A stretch of DNA of 64,000 nucleotides, taken from positions 23,927-87,926 of the forward strand of contig JAFWEX010000152.1 in assembly GCA_017512705.1 (NCBI GenBank), in the 5' to 3' direction. Shown here piece after piece: positions 44,757 through 54,058 of the stretch. Each line of letters starts with the position of its first letter. Position 1 is the stretch's first letter. Position numbers and translations under genes: made by a program. The stretch is from Paenibacillus sp. Lineage in GTDB: Bacteria > Bacillota > Bacilli > Paenibacillales > Paenibacillaceae. A model generated the notes under the pieces. That model did not search any database. It was not told the origin of the DNA and worked only from the letters and a program-made list of their open reading frames with translations.

Positions 44757-46310
44757 TTAATCAGCTATTCTTGTCAACCTTGCAATGTAAAAACCATCAC
44801 TATCGGCGTGTTGTGGCAGAATTTGAATACCACCGTTTACGGTTTTCCAATTTGCAACTTCCGGTTGAGACCATGCGGACGTTTCGATGGCCTGATATTC
44901 TGGATGACGACCTAAAAAGTCCGCTACCATGTCCTCGTTCTCTTTCGATTCAATGGTACAGGTACTATAGACCAAAATACCGCCTGGTTTGAGCAATGGC
45001 GCTACACGATCCAACAGCTCTCGTTGCAAACTAGAGATCTCTACAATATCCTCAACTGATTTCGTCCACTTTACATCCGGTTTGCGGCGGATCACACCCA
45101 GACCCGAGCATGGGGCGTCCAGCAAAATCCGGTCAAATGAAGACTCTTTATATCGTTTGTTTAAATCAAGCGCATCTCCAGTTACTGCATCAATACAGCT
45201 GAGCCCAAGACGTTCGGCTTGATTCAAAATAAGCTCACGTTTATGTGCATGAACATCATTAGCTACAATGTGCCCGCGATCTTGCATCTTTTCTGCCATA
45301 TGAGCTGTTTTTCCACCTGGAGCTGCACAACAGTCCAATACATTCTGCCCCTCTTCAGGTGCTACAGCTTCGGCAACCAGCATGGAACTTTCGTCTTGTA
45401 CAGAGAATAACCCTTCCTGATACCAGGACGTGAGGGCCATATTACCGCCACTTCGAACCAAAATACCATCCGGACTAATTCGTGATGCTTCAACCACCGC
45501 ACCCGCTCCTGACATCTCTGCCATCAGCTTGTCACGTGTGATCATTGTCGTGTTGACACGAACACTTACTGCCGGAGGTTCGTTGTTCGCGCGACAGATT
45601 GCTTCTGTCGTCTTTTCCCCATATTGAGCTATCCACCGTTCTACCATCCATAGCGGATGGGAATGCTCCAAAGAGATTCGTTGAGCTATCGGCAGATCGG
45701 AAGGAACATGTAATTGCTCCTTATTTCGAATCATATTCCGCAACACGCCGTTAACCATACCCGAGATACCTTGATGTCCAAGCTTTTTCGCCAGATTTAC
45801 GGCTTCGCTGACGACGGCATGTTCCGGAATTCGATCCAAGTAGATCAATTGATAGGTACTGATCCGAAGCAAACTACGCACCCAAGGCTGTAATTTGGCT
45901 GTGCCCTTGGCAACAAAACGCTCCAGGTAATAATCCAGTGTGTTTAGTCTTGCAATCGTTCCATATACCAGTTCCGTAGCAAGTCCCACATCCGCAGAAC
46001 TAAGTTCTGCCTCTTTGAGTCGACGGTTTAATTCCAGATTGCTATAAGCTCCATCCTGTTCAACTGCACTAAGCACCTTGACAGCCAGTGCGCGGGCGGA
46101 AGTTTTCGGTTTCTGCACACGAGCATTAGTTTGACTCCCCTTCACAGAAGAAGTCGGCGCAGCGCCCTTTCTGGCAGGCCGGTTCTGGCTGCCAGAAGAA
46201 CCTCTGCCAGGCTGACGACGATTGTGATTACCTTGACTGCCTGTAGCACCCTTGCCGCCAGCTGTCATACGCTCTTTTCCTGCAGAGTTACCTGACTGTG
46301 ACCCATTCAT
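44757..46310 (-). CDS. rsmB: 16S rRNA (cytosine967-C5) methyltransferase RsmB
   Basis: SAM-dependent RNA m5C methyltransferase. The core (about residues 70-517) has an NusB-like RNA-binding domain followed by the methyltransferase: NVLDCCAAPGGKTAHMAE, LLDAPCSGLGVIRRKPD and YSTCTIESKENEDM with the two catalytic cysteines. The first 65-70 residues are a Gly/Ser/Lys/Arg/Gln-rich extension (for example GSSGSQNRPARKGAAPT) that Bacillus RsmB lacks, probably disordered and RNA-binding. The ATG overlaps the fmt stop by four bases. Confidence 0.93.
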   Translation of the reverse strand: MNGSQSGNSAGKERMTAGGKGATGSQGNHNRRQPGRGSSGSQNRPARKGAAPTSSVKGSQTNARVQKPKTSARALAVKVLSAVEQDGAYSNLELNRRLKEAELSSADVGLATELVYGTIARLNTLDYYLERFVAKGTAKLQPWVRSLLRISTYQLIYLDRIPEHAVVSEAVNLAKKLGHQGISGMVNGVLRNMIRNKEQLHVPSDLPIAQRISLEHSHPLWMVERWIAQYGEKTTEAICRANNEPPAVSVRVNTTMITRDKLMAEMSGAGAVVEASRISPDGILVRSGGNMALTSWYQEGLFSVQDESSMLVAEAVAPEEGQNVLDCCAAPGGKTAHMAEKMQDRGHIVANDVHAHKRELILNQAERLGLSCIDAVTGDALDLNKRYKESSFDRILLDAPCSGLGVIRRKPDVKWTKSVEDIVEISSLQRELLDRVAPLLKPGGILVYSTCTIESKENEDMVADFLGRHPEYQAIETSAWSQPEVANWKTVNGGIQILPQHADSDGFYIARLTRIAD

Positions 46311-47266
46311 CGCAGCACCATGCCAGGTTTTAATGTACCACCGCGTGCAAAGTCAGCAGCTTGCATCACTTTTTTGCCCGCAGGCTGTACTTCCTTCAGC
46401 CACAAAGAGCCATCCCCTGTCTTTACTTCAATGCCTGATTTATTCAATTGCAACACCGTTCCCGGCTCAGCTTGTCCAGCATCAGCGATAGATGAAGCCT
46501 CTGCCTTCACTTCATCGGGATTAGCTGCTGCCCAAACTTTAAATACCTGCTCGTCCCACATCGTAAATGCGCCTGAAAAAGGTACCAGACCACGAATCTG
46601 ATTGAACAGTTCACGTGAAGTACGATTCCAGTCCATCTTCTCATCTTCGCGAGTCAGATTACGAGCATATGAAGCCTGTGTATCGTCTTGAGGAACGGCT
46701 GTCGTTTCGCCTGCAATCAGACGCGGCATTTCAGCCTGAAGCAGCTTGGAACCAGCCTCGCTCAATTTTACAAACATAGTACCCGATGTATCCTCATCCG
46801 TTATCGGCACTTCCACACGAGAGATCATGTCCCCAGTGTCCAGTCCTTCTGCCATGTACATCAATGTGACACCAGTTACCGATTCTCCGTTAATAATCGA
46901 ACGCTGAATGGGTGCTCCTCCGCGATACTTAGGCAAAAGAGATCCATGCACGTTCACACAACCGCGAATAGGCATATCCAATACCGCTTTGGGAAGGATT
47001 TGTCCAAATGCGGCTGTCACAATTAAATCAGGCTTCCATTCCGCCAGACGAGCCACTGCTTCCGGATCACGCAGCTTGACAGGCTGAAACACCGACAGAC
47101 CGTAGCGTTCAGCTGCGACCTTCACCGGTGTAGGTGTAAGTACCTTTTTACGTCCTTGTGGTTTATCAGGCTGAGTTACCACGCCTACCACGTTGTAACC
47201 TTCCGCCATTAGCATATCTAGTGAAGGAACAGCAAATTCAGGTGTTCCCATAAACACAATGTTCAA
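46307..47266 (-). CDS. fmt: Methionyl-tRNA formyltransferase
   Basis: Formylates initiator Met-tRNA using 10-formyl-THF. The 319-residue enzyme has IVFMGTPEFAVPSLDML, VVTQPDKPQGRKK, NVHGSLLPKYRGGAPIQRSI (catalytic Asn/His), MYMAEGLDTGDM and a C-terminal OB-like domain. TTG 47266 is chosen because AAGGAG lies 8 nt before it and yields the canonical N-terminus; GTG 47275 would place the Shine-Dalgarno at the start codon. Downstream of def and overlapping rsmB. Confidence 0.95.
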   Translation of the reverse strand: MNIVFMGTPEFAVPSLDMLMAEGYNVVGVVTQPDKPQGRKKVLTPTPVKVAAERYGLSVFQPVKLRDPEAVARLAEWKPDLIVTAAFGQILPKAVLDMPIRGCVNVHGSLLPKYRGGAPIQRSIINGESVTGVTLMYMAEGLDTGDMISRVEVPITDEDTSGTMFVKLSEAGSKLLQAEMPRLIAGETTAVPQDDTQASYARNLTREDEKMDWNRTSRELFNQIRGLVPFSGAFTMWDEQVFKVWAAANPDEVKAEASSIADAGQAEPGTVLQLNKSGIEVKTGDGSLWLKEVQPAGKKVMQAADFARGGTLKPGMVLR

Positions 47267-47278
47267 ATCGATCACTCC

Positions 47279-47767
47279 TTAATTGCGACGCGGTCCAGTT
47301 TGCTCCGGGGCAATTTCGTATACTTTTTCAGCGATATCCGTAAAGAGTACGCCGTTCAGATGGTCAATTTCGTGCTGGAACGCACGGGATAGCAGACCGC
47401 TACCTGTAATAATCAGTTCTTTTCCTTCCCGATCCAGTCCTTTGACGGTAACGGTCTCGTATCGACGAACATCACCGTTAATGCCCGGAATACTCAAGCA
47501 ACCTTCAGGTCCGAACTGTTCCCCTTCACTGGAAATGATCTCTGGGTTAATCATTTTGATCAGCCCTTGCTCATCTCCTGCATCAATAACAATTAAGCGT
47601 TTCAAAATGCCCACTTGAGGAGCAGCAAGACCCACGCCTTCTGCATCGTACATCGTGTCTGCCATATCATCTAGCAGTTTTTGTACATTGGGTGTAACTT
47701 TAGTTACTTCCTTCGCTCTTTTGTGAAGCACCTCATCTGGTTCTTTAACGATAATACGGATCGACAT
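47279..47767 (-). CDS. def: Peptide deformylase
   Basis: Metalloenzyme that removes the N-formyl group from nascent proteins. The 162-residue protein has the three motifs EGVGLAAPQVG, EGCLS and QHEIDHLNG. The ATG follows AAGGTG. It is encoded immediately before fmt with a 12-nt gap, coupling formylation and deformylation. Confidence 0.96.
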   Translation of the reverse strand: MSIRIIVKEPDEVLHKRAKEVTKVTPNVQKLLDDMADTMYDAEGVGLAAPQVGILKRLIVIDAGDEQGLIKMINPEIISSEGEQFGPEGCLSIPGINGDVRRYETVTVKGLDREGKELIITGSGLLSRAFQHEIDHLNGVLFTDIAEKVYEIAPEQTGPRRN

Positions 47768-47894
47768 GTTGTAAGCACCTTCCTAATCCTCATCATAGTT
47801 TCACGACAAAATTCTCTATTTCGTTGTTGATATTAATCTATGTTTATACCGCTTGTTCACATCCCCATTTACGCAACAAAGTGCTGTAAAATGT

Positions 47895-50444
47895 TCACAT
47901 CAACATCTGCGGATCTACATCAAGGCTAATAAGCAGCTTCTGGGCCTGAACATCGTCGTCCATGTGCCGGGCGGTTGCCAGAGCCAGGTCGATTGCGTCC
48001 ACATCCCCACGCCATTTTATCATACATTGGAATCGGTATCTATTCTTGATCCTTGGAATAGGAGAAGCTACGGGACCAAGAACATCAAAAGCATCATTAC
48101 TGAAACGATCCAAACTACCCAGCCATCCGGCAGCATTCGCCTTCTCTTTTAACAATCGGGTATAGTTTTCAGCTAATCGAATCAGTACAGGAAGCTGTTC
48201 GTGGGAGAACGTCACCAATATGAGGCGGCAGTACGGCGGGTATTGCAGGTTTCTGCGGTGCAGCAATTCCTCCCGTACAAAAGAGACATAGTCATGATGG
48301 CTTGCATGTCCAATGGAGTAATGTTCAGGTGTATAGGACTGCACAAATACCTCGCCAGGCAATTGGTGCCGCCCCGCCCGACCTGCCACTTGTGTAAGTA
48401 GTTGGAATGTCTTCTCCGCAGCACGAAAATCCGGCAAATTCAGCGCTGAATCTGCGGTGATGACCCCAACTAGCGTTACATCAGGGAAATCCAGACCTTT
48501 GGCCACCATCTGTGTCCCAAGCAACACGTCCGCTTTTTTCTCTCGAAACTGTTTCAGCAGTTTTTCATGGGAGCCTTTTTCCGTTGTAGTGTCTACATCC
48601 ATCCGAATTACCCGAATCCCTGGGAATAGCTTGGCAAGTTCTTCCTCGACCCGCTGCGTTCCTGTACCAAAGTACCTTATATGCTCGCTTCCGCAGTCCG
48701 GGCATACTTCTGGCGCCGCTTCAGCATACCCGCAATAGTGACAGCGTAAATTGTTAGAGCGCTGATGATACGTTAACGAGATGTCGCATTCCGGACAACC
48801 CGCCACATATCCGCAGCTTCTGCACATAACAAAGGTTGAATATCCACGACGATTTAGCAGCAACACTGTCTGTTCTCCCCGCTCCATGCGCTCTTCAATG
48901 CCTTTGTGCAGTGCCCTGCTGAACATTGAGCGATTGCCGTCCTTCAGCTCTTCACGCATATCAATGATGCGCACCGTCGGCAGATTGTTGCCGAGCGCCC
49001 TTGTCGGCATTTCCAGCAAAAGAGGGGCAAAATCATCATTACTTTGTGAGCGCGCAGCATAATAACTTTCCAGCGAAGGCGTGGCTGAACCTAGAACGAC
49101 TACAGCCTGGTGCTGCTGGGCTCTTTTAACAGCGACGTCACGCGCATGATATTTAGGTGTTTCTTCTTGCTTATATGAAGTTTCGTGTTCTTCGTCCATA
49201 ATAATCAAGCCCAGGCGGCTGAATGGAGCAAACACTGCAGAGCGGGCACCAATCGCCACTTTGACCTGACCTTCCCGAATTTTACGCCATTCATCATAAC
49301 GTTCGCCTCCAGAAAGACGACTGTGCATAACCGCAACCTGATCGCCAAAACGTCCCTTGAAACGCTCTACCATCTGTGGAGTAAGAGCAATCTCGGGCAC
49401 TAATACAATAGCCTGCCTGTCCTGATTGATGCACTGTTGAATGGTCTGAAGATATACCTCTGTTTTACCGCTTCCGGTAACACCATGCAGTAAAAAGGTG
49501 CCATGACGTCGTTCCTGTAGACGAGCGTTGATACTGCCATAAACACGCTGTTGCTCCTCTGTCAGAGCCAGTGGCTCTGTCGGTTTAAATCGTCTACCTT
49601 GATACGGATCGCGAAAAACTTCTACGTCCTCTGTCACGACTAACCCTTTTTCCTCAAGCCCCTTGATCGTTGCTGCCGAAACCTGCAAAGTCGTCAATAC
49701 TTCTTTTAGAGGCATTGGCAGCAAATCTTTCATTTCCAGCAAAAAAGCAAGAATCTCTTTCTGTCGCTGTGCCTTTGCTGGGAATGAAGCAAGTGCCTCT
49801 TCCGCTGTAGCGATGTCCACAGCCAGATGAACGGATTTCATCGTCTTTTTGCTCAGCTTGTCCTTGATGGCTTGACTTTCCAAAAGCACACCACTGAGCA
49901 GAAGCTTCTTAATCAAGGATGCGTGGTTCGGGTATTTGCGGCTTAATTGCTGCAACGGCACCTGCCCTCGGCTTTTGACAAAACGGATAATATCCTGCTG
50001 TACCTTCTCGGTTGTCGACTCCTCACCCCAGACAAACAGAACTTCTTCATGTGAAGCTTCGTTCAGTGCTTGTCCATCCAGTCCATTTCCCAGTGAAATA
50101 TAGCGCTCGGCCTTACCTTTCAATGCCGTGGGAACCATTACTTGCAGAGACAAAATGCGATTACTCGCGTATCGCTCGCTCATCCATTCTGCCAGTTCCA
50201 CCAGATCTTTGGATAGTGGCGGCACAAGATCGAGAAGTTCCTGAATAGGCTTCATCTTAAACGATTCTTCCCCCGTTCGAGGGACAAGATCCACAACGAA
50301 CCCTTGCACTGTCCGATGTCCAAAAGGCACACCTACCCTGCTTCCCACCTCAATCCACTCTTTTATATCGTCGGGTACCAGGTAATCAAAAGGCCGGTCG
50401 GTCTGCTTCACAGGCACATCGACAATGACCTTGGCAATCTCCAT
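47895..50444 (-). CDS. priA: Primosomal protein N' (PriA helicase)
   Basis: Replication-restart helicase that reloads the replisome at collapsed forks. The 849-residue protein has an N-terminal 3'-DNA-binding domain (DYLVPDDIKEWIEVGSRVGV), a winged helix, Walker A GVTGSGKTEVYLQT, DEEHETSYKQEE, the zinc-binding cysteine cluster (CRSCGYVAGCPEC ... CHYCG ... CPDCG) and the LLGTQMVAKGLDFPDV/QVAGRAGR helicase motifs. The ATG lies just after the coaBC stop, with GGGAGG upstream. Confidence 0.96.
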   Translation of the reverse strand: MEIAKVIVDVPVKQTDRPFDYLVPDDIKEWIEVGSRVGVPFGHRTVQGFVVDLVPRTGEESFKMKPIQELLDLVPPLSKDLVELAEWMSERYASNRILSLQVMVPTALKGKAERYISLGNGLDGQALNEASHEEVLFVWGEESTTEKVQQDIIRFVKSRGQVPLQQLSRKYPNHASLIKKLLLSGVLLESQAIKDKLSKKTMKSVHLAVDIATAEEALASFPAKAQRQKEILAFLLEMKDLLPMPLKEVLTTLQVSAATIKGLEEKGLVVTEDVEVFRDPYQGRRFKPTEPLALTEEQQRVYGSINARLQERRHGTFLLHGVTGSGKTEVYLQTIQQCINQDRQAIVLVPEIALTPQMVERFKGRFGDQVAVMHSRLSGGERYDEWRKIREGQVKVAIGARSAVFAPFSRLGLIIMDEEHETSYKQEETPKYHARDVAVKRAQQHQAVVVLGSATPSLESYYAARSQSNDDFAPLLLEMPTRALGNNLPTVRIIDMREELKDGNRSMFSRALHKGIEERMERGEQTVLLLNRRGYSTFVMCRSCGYVAGCPECDISLTYHQRSNNLRCHYCGYAEAAPEVCPDCGSEHIRYFGTGTQRVEEELAKLFPGIRVIRMDVDTTTEKGSHEKLLKQFREKKADVLLGTQMVAKGLDFPDVTLVGVITADSALNLPDFRAAEKTFQLLTQVAGRAGRHQLPGEVFVQSYTPEHYSIGHASHHDYVSFVREELLHRRNLQYPPYCRLILVTFSHEQLPVLIRLAENYTRLLKEKANAAGWLGSLDRFSNDAFDVLGPVASPIPRIKNRYRFQCMIKWRGDVDAIDLALATARHMDDDVQAQKLLISLDVDPQMLM

Positions 50445-50447
50445 CTT

Positions 50448-51731
50448 CTAATTCCTCCCGGCAATGCGCTCCGCCGCAATTCGGAGCAAGCGATGTGCCA
50501 CATCTTCCTTAGACATCAACTCAAGCTCCTCTACCAACCCTTTACGGTCATAGATCATTACCGCGTTGGTATCTGTTCCAAATCCTGCTCCCGCACGGGA
50601 GACATCATTGGCTACGATCAGATCACAATTTTTCCGTTTCAGTTTCTCACGTGCATACATTTCGAGCGACTGTGTCTCGGCAGCAAAACCGATCAAAAAC
50701 TGATGCGTCTTTTGTTTGCCCAGCGTCTCCAAAATATCTATATTTTTCACAAGTTCGAGCGACAACGTATCGCCCTTTTTCTTGATTTTCTCTGTATATA
50801 CTTCCTTCGGACGATAATCAGCCACAGCCGCTGCCTTGATGACGATGTCCGAATCTTCCCATTCTCGGGATACCGCCTCATACATTTCCTGTGCAGACTG
50901 CACGGGGATGATCTTAACATCTTCTGGCGGCTGTGCCTGTGTATTACCCATAACTAGCTTCACATCAGCCCCGAGATCACGCGCAGCAGCGGCGATGGCA
51001 AATCCCATTTTTCCGGATGAATCATTCGTAATATACCGAACCGGATCAATGCGTTCTACCGTACCACCAGCGGTCACGATCACTTTTTTTCCTTTGAGCA
51101 ATAATGTCCGATCTTCTCCTTGCACCTGATCATATAAGTGACTCTCCACCCGATCTTGATCTTGCTGTGGAACATGAGCTTTATCCTGTTGAGCAAAGAA
51201 ACGCTCTACCACTTCCACTATGGTCTCTGGCTCTTCCAGACGTCCCTTGCCCACATATCCGCAAGCCAGTAGTCCTTCGCCCGGTTCAATCATTAAGGTG
51301 CCCCGCTCATCGAGCAGTCTCATATTATGCTGTACCGCTGGATGATCATACATGTGTACATTCATGGCAGGGGCAATCATTACGGGTGCAGTGGTAGCAA
51401 GCAACGTCGTTGTAAGCATATCGTCAGCCATACCATGTGCCATCTTGGCGATTACATTCGCTGTTGCCGGAGCTACCAGCACGAGATCTGCGAGATCTGC
51501 GAGATTGATATGAGAAACAACCGCCGGTTCACGTTCATCAAATGTATCTGTATAAACGGCGTTTCGGGTCAACGTCTGCAGCGTTAATTCCGTAATAAAC
51601 TGGGTTGCTGAAGCAGTCATGATGACATGCACATCTGCTCCCTTTTGCACCAGTTTGCTGCATAATGTTGCTGCCTTATAAGCTGCAATGCCGCCTGTCA
51701 CGCCAAGCACGATTTTTTTACCGTTCAACAT
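50448..51731 (-). CDS. coaBC: Bifunctional PPC synthetase / PPC decarboxylase (CoaBC, Dfp)
   Basis: Two steps of coenzyme A synthesis: condensation of phosphopantothenate with cysteine, then decarboxylation. The 427-residue protein has an FMN-binding CoaC half (GVTGGIAAYKAATL, TANVIAKMAHGMADD, APAMNVHMYDHP, LACGYVGKGRLEEP) and a CoaB half (VTAGGTVERIDPVRYITNDSSGKMG, KAAAVADYRP). The second ATG (51731), 8 nt after GGGGG, is preferred. Confidence 0.95.
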   Translation of the reverse strand: MLNGKKIVLGVTGGIAAYKAATLCSKLVQKGADVHVIMTASATQFITELTLQTLTRNAVYTDTFDEREPAVVSHINLADLADLVLVAPATANVIAKMAHGMADDMLTTTLLATTAPVMIAPAMNVHMYDHPAVQHNMRLLDERGTLMIEPGEGLLACGYVGKGRLEEPETIVEVVERFFAQQDKAHVPQQDQDRVESHLYDQVQGEDRTLLLKGKKVIVTAGGTVERIDPVRYITNDSSGKMGFAIAAAARDLGADVKLVMGNTQAQPPEDVKIIPVQSAQEMYEAVSREWEDSDIVIKAAAVADYRPKEVYTEKIKKKGDTLSLELVKNIDILETLGKQKTHQFLIGFAAETQSLEMYAREKLKRKNCDLIVANDVSRAGAGFGTDTNAVMIYDRKGLVEELELMSKEDVAHRLLRIAAERIAGRN

Positions 51732-51867
51732 GTTCATATCCCCCGATAATGTTAAGACGTCTAGTTCAAGAACCTTATAAAGACTTATTCGTAAAAAAAT
51801 AACAACCTCGCGGTTGTCAAAATAATTCCGGCTTCCGCCTTATGCAGTTGAAGAGCAGCCCTAGGGC

Positions 51868-52080
51868 TTACTCTTCTTCTTCGTCCTGTCCTTTGATTAC
51901 GACCAGGTGATCTCCGTAGATCTCTTCCAGTGCAACGCCAACCTGCTTATGAGATTTTGCGTTTCTCAATTCCGTTTTTTCGCCTTCGCGAAGCTGTCTC
52001 GCTCGACGGGAAGCAGCAACAACCAGGGAATACTTGCTGTCAACTTTGTTCATCATTTCATCAATCGAAGGATACAGCAT
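51868..52080 (-). CDS. rpoZ: RNA polymerase omega subunit
   Basis: A 70-residue RNA polymerase assembly factor. Starts MLYPSIDEMMNKVDSKYSL, contains VVAASRRARQLREG and VGVALEEIYGDHLVV, and ends in a run of Glu. ATG 52080 is chosen over the upstream in-frame start because AGAGGTG lies 9 nt before it. Standard place between gmk and coaBC. Confidence 0.94.
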   Translation of the reverse strand: MLYPSIDEMMNKVDSKYSLVVAASRRARQLREGEKTELRNAKSHKQVGVALEEIYGDHLVVIKGQDEEEE

Positions 52081-52241
52081 ATTAACAAACACCTCTTTGC
52101 ATTAGTATAATCACAAGTTGCCGCCTGACAGATCCTTTATGTTGCGTGTCCTTCACGTTCTGACACCCTATAATGAGCATCAATCTTAACATGATATGAC
52201 AACATCCCCATGAATAATGCTGTTCGCGGCGGCAAAGTGGA

Positions 52242-52814
52242 TTATTTATTGATCTTACAATGTTCGGCGATAATGATGCTTTCTATTCGTTTGCAAGCTG
52301 AATCAATCTCGTCATTAACTACAGCATAATCATAATGCTCCAGCAGATTGATCTCATCTACCGCAACGGACATCCGGTGATCAATCGTCGCTTGACTTTC
52401 CGTACCCCGGCCTTGAATACGATCTTTCAACTCGTCCAATGAAGGAGGAAGCAGGAAAACGAAAATTCCTTCTGGGAATTTCTCTTTCACTTTAAGTGCA
52501 CCCTGAACCTCAATCTCAAGAATGATGTCGCGGCCTTCGTTGATCGTTTTCTCCACAAAATCACGTGGAGTGCCATAATAATTGCCAACATACTCTGCAT
52601 GTTCCAGCAGCTGATCTTCGGCAATCATCTGCAAAAATTCATCATGCGAGTGAAAGAAATAATTCACCCCATGCTCTTCACCAAGACGTGGCTGACGAGT
52701 GGTTGCTGATACCGAATAAGTCAAATTCGGCACACGTTTACGCAACGCACTACATACGGTTCCCTTACCGACCCCAGATGGGCCGGACAACACTATCAGT
52801 AATCCCTTAGACAT
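52242..52814 (-). CDS. gmk: Guanylate kinase
   Basis: Converts GMP to GDP with ATP. The 190-residue protein has the P-loop [32 protein letters not shown], the GMP-binding [11 protein letters not shown] and [19 protein letters not shown] 52814 follows TGGAGTG; the longer frame starting at 52910 runs into remA and is not used. Encoded between remA and rpoZ. Confidence 0.95.
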   Translation of the reverse strand: MSKGLLIVLSGPSGVGKGTVCSALRKRVPNLTYSVSATTRQPRLGEEHGVNYFFHSHDEFLQMIAEDQLLEHAEYVGNYYGTPRDFVEKTINEGRDIILEIEVQGALKVKEKFPEGIFVFLLPPSLDELKDRIQGRGTESQATIDHRMSVAVDEINLLEHYDYAVVNDEIDSACKRIESIIIAEHCKINK

Positions 52815-52827
52815 ATTACACTCCATC

Positions 52828-53088
52828 TTATTCGTCGTTATCATCATCTTTCGAGGAAAGACGATGGGCGACCGTTTCAGGCTGAACAGCAGACAGAATA
52901 ACGTGATCACTATCCGTAATAATTACGGCACGCGTACGTCTTCCATACGTTGCATCGATCAACATGTGACGATCTCTGGCCTCTTGTATAATTCTCTTGA
53001 TCGGCGCGGATTCAGGACTCACGATAGATATAATCCTGTTCGCCGATACGATGTTACCGAATCCAATGTTAATGAGTTTGATTGCCAT
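52828..53088 (-). CDS. remA: Extracellular matrix regulator RemA (DUF370/YlzA)
   Basis: A DNA-binding regulator that in Bacillus subtilis activates matrix (eps and tapA) and osmoprotection genes. The 86-residue protein has [26 protein letters not shown] and [30 protein letters not shown], the entire family signature. ATG 53088 follows GGGGGAAG. Placed between yicC and gmk as in Bacillus. It is a candidate regulator of the polysaccharide-like cluster elsewhere in this window, by inference only. Confidence 0.93.
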   Translation of the reverse strand: MAIKLINIGFGNIVSANRIISIVSPESAPIKRIIQEARDRHMLIDATYGRRTRAVIITDSDHVILSAVQPETVAHRLSSKDDDNDE

Positions 53089-53139
53089 AATCAGGTTCTT
53101 CCCCCTATACATGCGACTCTTCTGCCGAAATTTGGCCGT

Positions 53140-54039
53140 TCATTCGATGTTCGCTGATTGCTCACGAATCTTCTCCAGCTCCGCCTTCATCTCGACAACA
53201 CGATTCACCAGAGCCAAGTGGTTGGCTTTTGATCCAATCGTATTCACCTCCCGATTCATCTCCTGAATCAGAAAGTCCAACTTTCGGCCTACTGAATCCT
53301 CACTCTTCAGCAATTCTCTACATTGTCCAAAGTGACTGAGTAAACGCGTAAGCTCCTCTTCAATGTTGGAACGATCGGCAAAGACTGCGATTTCCATACC
53401 CAATTTTTGCTCATCAAAAGGGAAAGAGCCTTCTTCCTGCAACTCCGTAAGACGTTGTCTCAGCTTGTTGCGGTAATCACTCACCACAGTTGGTGCAAGC
53501 TCAAGCATCTCGGTATGCAGTGACTCTAGGCGGGTGATCCGCCTCTCCAGATCATTGGCCAGATGAAGCCCCTCACGGGCACGCATCTGCTCCAGGCTGT
53601 ACAGAGCTTCATTCAGTCCGGCTTGCAGCACCTGCTCCCATTCGTCTTTCTGGCCTTCCGAATCAGAACTTGTCCCGTCCGGCTGAACCATGACATCCGG
53701 AAACCCTAGCATATCCACTATACTTGGTTTGCCCTGCATTCCAAATTGAGACTCAAGCTCATCAGCAGCCTGTAGATAGGCCCTGACCGCCTGTTCATTC
53801 AGAACAGCGGGGAGAGCCTGATCTTCCTCTTTCTCTTTCATTACATAAACATCAATTCGCCCACGTTTCAAGCGGCTCTGTACGATCTTTCTCAAACCAT
53901 CCTCAAAACACACCCACTCTCTTGGCAGGCGCATCATTACTTCGCAGTAACGATGATTGACTGATTTGATCTCCAGTTGTACCTTATAGCCGCCAAATTG
54001 AAAGGCGGATTGACCGTATCCGGTCATACTGAATGACAT
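53140..54039 (-). CDS. YicC/YloC family endoribonuclease
   Basis: A 299-residue protein with the YicC N-terminus (SFSMTGYGQSAFQFGGYKVQLEIKSVNHRY, here given in parts: MTGYGQ and SVNHRYCEV) and the DUF1732 C-terminus (RSNIEEELTRLLSHFGQC, KLDFLIQEMNREVNTIGSKA). Family members are endoribonucleases linked to stationary-phase survival. ATG 54039 gives the standard MSFSMTGYG beginning; two earlier in-frame starts (54048, 54045) cannot be excluded because no strong Shine-Dalgarno is visible. First gene of the yicC-remA-gmk-rpoZ-coaBC-priA run. Confidence 0.9.
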   Translation of the reverse strand: MSFSMTGYGQSAFQFGGYKVQLEIKSVNHRYCEVMMRLPREWVCFEDGLRKIVQSRLKRGRIDVYVMKEKEEDQALPAVLNEQAVRAYLQAADELESQFGMQGKPSIVDMLGFPDVMVQPDGTSSDSEGQKDEWEQVLQAGLNEALYSLEQMRAREGLHLANDLERRITRLESLHTEMLELAPTVVSDYRNKLRQRLTELQEEGSFPFDEQKLGMEIAVFADRSNIEEELTRLLSHFGQCRELLKSEDSVGRKLDFLIQEMNREVNTIGSKANHLALVNRVVEMKAELEKIREQSANIE

Positions 54040-54058
54040 CGGCATCACATCCGTTTTA

